Origin: Simmondsia chinensis
Taxonomy: Eukaryota > Streptophyta > Magnoliopsida > Caryophyllales > Simmondsiaceae
Assembly (NCBI GenBank): GCA_018398585.1
Contig: JAGTTD010000007.1
Location: 13,136,320 to 13,200,319, forward strand
Length of the DNA: 64,000 nucleotides
Direction of reading: 5' to 3'
The notes under the pieces were generated by a model. The model did no database searches and was not told where the DNA came from. It saw only the letters and a list, made by a program, of their open reading frames with translations. Made by a program: the position numbers and the translations under genes. This document shows, one piece after another, positions 59,423 to 64,000 of this stretch (within the stretch, counting starts at the first letter, position 1; each line of letters starts with the position of its first letter).

Positions 59423-61587
59423 TGTTAGAAATAGTGTCCTGAAAACTAGATTTATGCTGGTAATATTTTTTTAATTAATGAATAAAATTGAAGTACCAGT
59501 CGTTTCCTTATTAAATTTGTGTAAGTAAGCATATATGATTTTCTATTTGGTATCATCAGTGAGATAGACAGAGTCATCATATTACATTTTACATGTTTGT
59601 TCTAAGTGGATAATGAGATTAAGCCACAAATAGACTTAGCACATATAGTGTGGAATTTTATTTGAATAAATCGTGGTCGATGATGAGCTTGGGCTACTTG
59701 TCTATTAAGACCATGACTTAACACTTTAGATGACTTGTCTTGGTCATATGGATGGTGGTCCAAAAGTGTTAGGTTGGTGCATTTAATAAGATTGACATGC
59801 TGAGTTGGACCATGTGGATTGCTTGTTTGTAAATTACTATCGGAGATGAGTCATTCATGTTGTACTATTTGAACGATGACTCTAAATCCTGAGAGTATTC
59901 TGGATTTATTCATGGAACGTTAGTTGCTTTGGTGTACTATAAGTAAGGTCTAAACAAATGCCTGAATTCCCATGTACATTGGTTAGCGGCCCGAAGTGTG
60001 ACATGGATCAGGTATTCAATACGGAATCACCAATTTCTTATGAGGTACAAAGGTCCCCTCTGTTGATTCGCAAGTATTTTAGTAGTTCGGAATGTTTGGC
60101 CAAAGTATTCCAAATATTTGACATTTGGAATTTATACTACGAATATGTTCAAGTGTAGATGAATTATCCGAGTCGGTAACTAAAAGGGAAGCTAGAAGAA
60201 AGATAATGGTAGTAGTTCTATTTATTCTTTTTCATGGACATCTAGTGGAGAAGTTGTTGTCATCAATACAATCTATTTGGGAAATATCGAATAAATTGTT
60301 TAAGTCTAGAGTGCAATGGGATTTATTTAGTGAAATTAAGTTCCATTAAATGGTAATTAAATTATATCATGAGATGGTTAATTTTGCCCATTTGGAGCCA
60401 GATTTAGATTGTCCTTGAGGTCTCTGCGCAAGCCTCTGTATTTATTGCTATTGAAAAATATTAAAGAATTCATGAGATAAATTATTTATCCATTGGATGG
60501 GTAAATTTAATTTTGCTAAATATTATTCATAAGATGAATAAAAGTTAAAAATTAGGGTAAAATATGGTAAAATCCTCTAAACTTTGTGCTTACTCACAAC
60601 ACACCCCCTGCACTTTTGATTTAAAAAAATAACTCTTTTAACTTTGCAAATTAACACAACGCACCCCCTGCACTTTCAATTTTATAAAATAGCCCCCTAA
60701 ACTTTGTAAATTAATACAACACACTCCTGCACTGTCAATTTCATAAAATAGCCCCCCGAACTTTGTCATTACACAAAATACACCTCCTGCACTTTTAATT
60801 TCATAAAATAGCCCCTAAAATTTGTTATTACATACAACTTACCCCCAAACTTTATTACTAAACATAACTCACCTCTTAGAACTAATAAATTAAAAATTTT
60901 TAAAATATACAAAATTTTAAAAATTTAAAACAAATTATAAAAACTTTTGGAAAAATTTTAAATAAATATATTAATATTTTTTTAATTTAATAAAAATTAG
61001 AATAATAAATTTAAAATGAAAAATTCTATCAAATTTAAAATACGTGATTTTCTAGTTTTACACAAAATATAGAAATTTATGTTTTTAGACGAAAGGTAAG
61101 AGCTTTGTATCAAACTAAAAATGAGAGATTTTTTAGTTTTATAGAAAAGATAGGAAATTATATTTTTAGACGAAAGATACGAGCCTTATAGTTCTATATA
61201 AAAGATAAGAGGATTTTTTATATTTACAAAAATAATTATTTCAATTTATATAATACAAAATATTATAAATTTTGAAGATAATAAACTTTTTTTTTAATTT
61301 CCATAAAAAAATATTGTTAGAGAAAATATAATAATTTTTTAAAAAATAAATTCTTGAATTAGATTAAAAATTTAAAATTAAAAAAAATATATGAAATTAA
61401 AAATTTGAACATAAATACTAAAAAAAATTATTTTTATAAAATGTTGAAAAGTAAAATTTAAGATAATTATTATAGCTTTTCATACTTTTTCCAAAATCTT
61501 TCATAATTTATTCAAATTTGTTAATTTCATACTTTTTTATTTTGAAATTTATGAATGTCTAAGTGATGTGTTGTGTTTAGTAGTAAA

Positions 61588-61631
<44 letters not shown>

Positions 61632-62753
61632 CGGTGGGTAATTTGCAAAGTTGAAGGAGCTATTTTATGAAAGTAAAAGTGAAACGGATGTGTTGTGTTA
61701 ATTTGCAATGTTTAGGAGGCTATTTTTTCAAATTGAAAGTGCAGGGGGTGTGTAATGTGTTTAATTACAAAGTTTAGGGAGCTATTTTTTAAAATTAAAA
61801 GCGCAAGGAATGTGTTGTAATTAATTTCAAAGTTCAGAGATTCTACTATATTTTGCCCTAAAAATTATAAAATAAAATAATTTTTGAAAATTAAAATTCA
61901 TAAGATGAATTTTTACATATGGAAAACAAAGCAAAAATTTTAAAAAAAAGAACAAAAAATCATAAAATCCAATGGCAATCTGTGTAATCGTGAATGGACC
62001 AACTAGCAAGTGACACGTGTCAAGCCCTTGGCGGACCTGGGGAGATCCACGTGCACAAGGGTAGGCCAATCACGGCCCGTCACGTGGCTCATGCACAAAG
62101 ATAAAATAAGGTGGTTTGAAATTGCAGCGAAATGCGTCGTTTTAAGTTATTTTTGAATGAAACAATGCGTTTTGCAATTGACCAGCGAATCCCACATCGA
62201 TTTTTCAGCAATGTTTTGAGCCAGTATACTTCTATAAATAGGGGTAGCCGATCCAAAGGTTTGGCATTCGTTCAAAATTAAGGGTTCTAGAAAGTATTGA
62301 CTTTCAGGGACCCCATTCGAGAAAAAAATTTCCATTGAATTTTTTTGTTTCCTCAGTTTAATATTATTTGTAGCCCGCTCTCTGGATGGTTCGAGGTCAG
62401 TGCGTAGAAGGCAGCTGGGTCTCGATTTTCTTGGTTTTTCTGTGAGATTATTATTCTTTCTGGTGTTCTTGTTCGGAGCAATTTCAGCTCTATTCTTCTT
62501 TCCTTCTTTTTTAAGTTTTTCGCTTTTCTATTTATTTATATGATTTCTTATTATGCCTAATATAAGTTCATGTTATTGTTTTGAATGTATTAGAGTCAAA
62601 GCCTGTAGGTTTAAATTAGGAATTTAAATTTGTGGAATTAGAATTAGGAATTCTAAATCAACCTCATGTTTAGAATTAGAATTAGGAATTCTAAGCCCTT
62701 CCGCTACGTAAATTTTATTAAATTAGGTAAAAAAATTTAAATTTGTCCCAACA
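59423..62753 (+). mobile_element. 3' LTR of the copia element, split by a Mutator-type element
   Basis: 'tgttagaaatag' to 'tttgtcccaaca'. Without the 1304-bp insertion and its duplication it is about 2018 bases, close to the 1994 of the 5' LTR. TATA box 'tctataaataggg' near 62232-62244. Confidence 0.88.
60555..61858. mobile_element. Mutator-type non-autonomous element with tandem repeats in its arms
   Basis: 1304 bp flanked by the 9-bp duplication TAAAAATTA (60546-60554 and 61859-61867). Ends 'gggtaaaatatggtaaaat' and the complement of 'attctactatattttgccc' pair. Each arm (about 60555-60890 and 61555-61858) is made of units of about 55 bases with 'cacaacacaccccctgcact' and 'tagccccctaaactttg'. 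A 41-base G run sits at 61591-61631. The 5' LTR has the empty site near 48108. The 9-bp duplication and long inverted ends suggest Mutator type; no transposase is present. Confidence 0.8.
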
Positions 62754-62758
62754 CTTTA

Positions 62759-64000
62759 TTGGTAATGTTTTGGTGTACTCAAACAATGAAGATAAGCATA
62801 AAAAGCATTCGAGGGAAGTCTTGCAAACACTTTGTAAGTTACGACTATATGCTAAGCTAAAGAAGTTTGAGTCTCGTTACCTAAGGTTTTCTTTCTAGGG
62901 CATGTGATATCTAGGGACAAGATACCATTAGATCTTCAAAGAGTCAAAGGAGTTGTGAATTGGCTAAGATCAACAATCGTAACAAAAGTTGGGAGTTTCT
63001 TGCAAGGTATCATGGATGGATCATGCAAGATTTTGCTAGGATGGCTAAGCCCTTTACTAGATTGCCTAGAAGAGAGAAACAAATTTGAATGCAATGACTT
63101 AGCAATTACTTAGTTGTGTTTTAATGCAACATGGGTAAGTAATTGAGTATACCATGAGGCAACTAAGCTAAAATCATATGAAGAGAGTTCTCCTACCCAT
63201 GACTTAGGGCTACCTTTAGTAGTATTTGGAAATTTGGATGTACTATTTATATGAGATGACCTGTGAAGTCATCATAAGAACTTGAAGTATATTTATACTC
63301 AGAAAGAGTTGAATGTGAGAGAATATAGATGGCTAGAGTTGCTTGTGGAATATGATTTGCACATAAATTATCATCTAGGCAAAGTAAACATGGTTGGTGT
63401 TTTTAGTATGAAATCAGTAAGAAATTATGCTTGTGTGATCACATTTTTTTGTATTTTTGGTAAGTGCTTGTATGATCACTGCTTGGCCCCATATTATTGC
63501 TGACTTAAGGAAGGCTAGAATTGAGGTAAATTGAAAGTGGGATGGAACGTTCTTGCACACCATTACCATATGGCCTACATTGAAAAACTATATCAATGAA
63601 GCACAAATATAAGCAACCGAAGGAAATAGATATTTGATAAAAGTTATAGCTAAGATTAGAAAAAACAACCTAAGCAATGTTGTTCCATGATGAAGTCTCC
63701 TTATGGTCCGATAACCGAATATGTGATCTTGATAAGGATCAATAGGAGAATGAAATTATAGAGAAAGCTCAGTCAATTCCATGCTTCAAGAACCGTGAAA
63801 GCATTTCGGGTGTACAGACATTTCAGGGAAGCATTTCTAGTGGAGAAAGATGAAATAGACAAATCGCACATTGTTAGGTTTCTTTTATGTCTCAAGTCAA
63901 GTGTGAACAATTAAAAAAAAAAAAAAGAAAAACACTAGCTAGACTCTTAGAACCACTAGAAATATAGAACAAAAATGACATCATCTTACCATGGATTTCC
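62759..64000 (+). pseudogene. RT end, RNase H and integrase start of the Tekay/Del-like element
   Basis: Continuation of the element split at 46968. 'VLVYSNNEDKHKKHSREVLQ' follows a decayed catalytic site (FIGN in place of YxDD). 62904-63113 has 'VKGVVNWLRSTIVTKVGSFL'. 63282-63503 has 'YIYTQKELNVREYRWLELLV', the RNase H end. Decayed integrase follows beyond 63500, and the element runs off the window. Confidence 0.75.

Larger units (their letters stand above)
46969..62753 (+). mobile_element. Copia element with 2-kb LTRs, nested host of other elements
   Basis: 5' LTR 46969-48962, 3' LTR 59423-62753, duplication CTTTA at 46964-46968 and 62754-62758. It is inserted in the RT of the Tekay/Del-like element. 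Without later insertions (Reina-like element 51114-56710, Mutator-type element 60555-61858, SINE 50927-51077) it would measure about 8.7 kb. The order gag, protease, integrase, RT, RNase H shows Ty1/copia. The phrases 'SILKDNALTGLNYFTW' in gag and 'ILTGNEV' after YVDD suggest a Tork- or Angela-like lineage, without certainty. Confidence 0.9.

Overview
This is nuclear DNA of a flowering plant, most likely a eudicot. It is AT-rich, carries plant Ty3/gypsy and Ty1/copia retrotransposons, Tourist-, CACTA-, hAT- and Mutator-like non-autonomous DNA elements, and SINEs that share a plant-type 3' domain. I can support one host protein gene, an R2R3-MYB transcription factor (exons 31215-31392 and 34860-35557, + strand). 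Almost everything else is decayed transposon sequence.

Layout. 1-6489: AT-rich DNA with a CCGCG-rich inverted-repeat element (1089-2036), a CACTA-like MITE (2861-3201), a Tourist-like MITE with TAA duplications (4624-4965) and two further inverted-repeat elements. 6490-18783: a + strand Athila/Tat-like LTR element coding only for gag and protease; its 5' LTR is split by a complete - strand Reina-like chromovirus (6668-12418, 5-bp duplication). 18784-22728: remains of another - strand Reina-like element. About 22930-26139: decayed + strand copia remains, interrupted by a hAT-like element that carries a tRNA-like Pol III promoter. 26140-28977: an internally deleted, CRM-like LTR element. 28978-37483: the low-copy island with the MYB gene, followed by two SINEs and a nested MITE. 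37634-42652: a - strand CRM-like gypsy element. 43566-64000: a three-level nest. A + strand Tekay/Del-like gypsy element is split by a + strand copia element with 2-kb LTRs (46969-62753, duplication CTTTA). The copia element is split by a - strand Reina-like element (51114-56710, duplication AATTG), a SINE (50927-51077), and a Mutator-type element in its 3' LTR (60555-61858, 9-bp duplication).

The most striking observation is a 236-bp SINE at 36313-36548 with a perfect 18-bp target duplication. Its 5' part aligns without gaps to plant 5S rRNA, starting at about nucleotide 2. Its 3' part is a domain shared with four other SINE copies in the window that carry other or shortened heads. A second copy (16779-16975) has the same join between 5S and SINE body. 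This looks like a 5S-rRNA-headed plant SINE family using the 5S internal promoter.

The retrotransposon genes are nearly all broken by stops and frameshifts, so they act as sequence context rather than working genes. Family names rest on motif recognition by eye. Match counts were made by hand, and no database was consulted.
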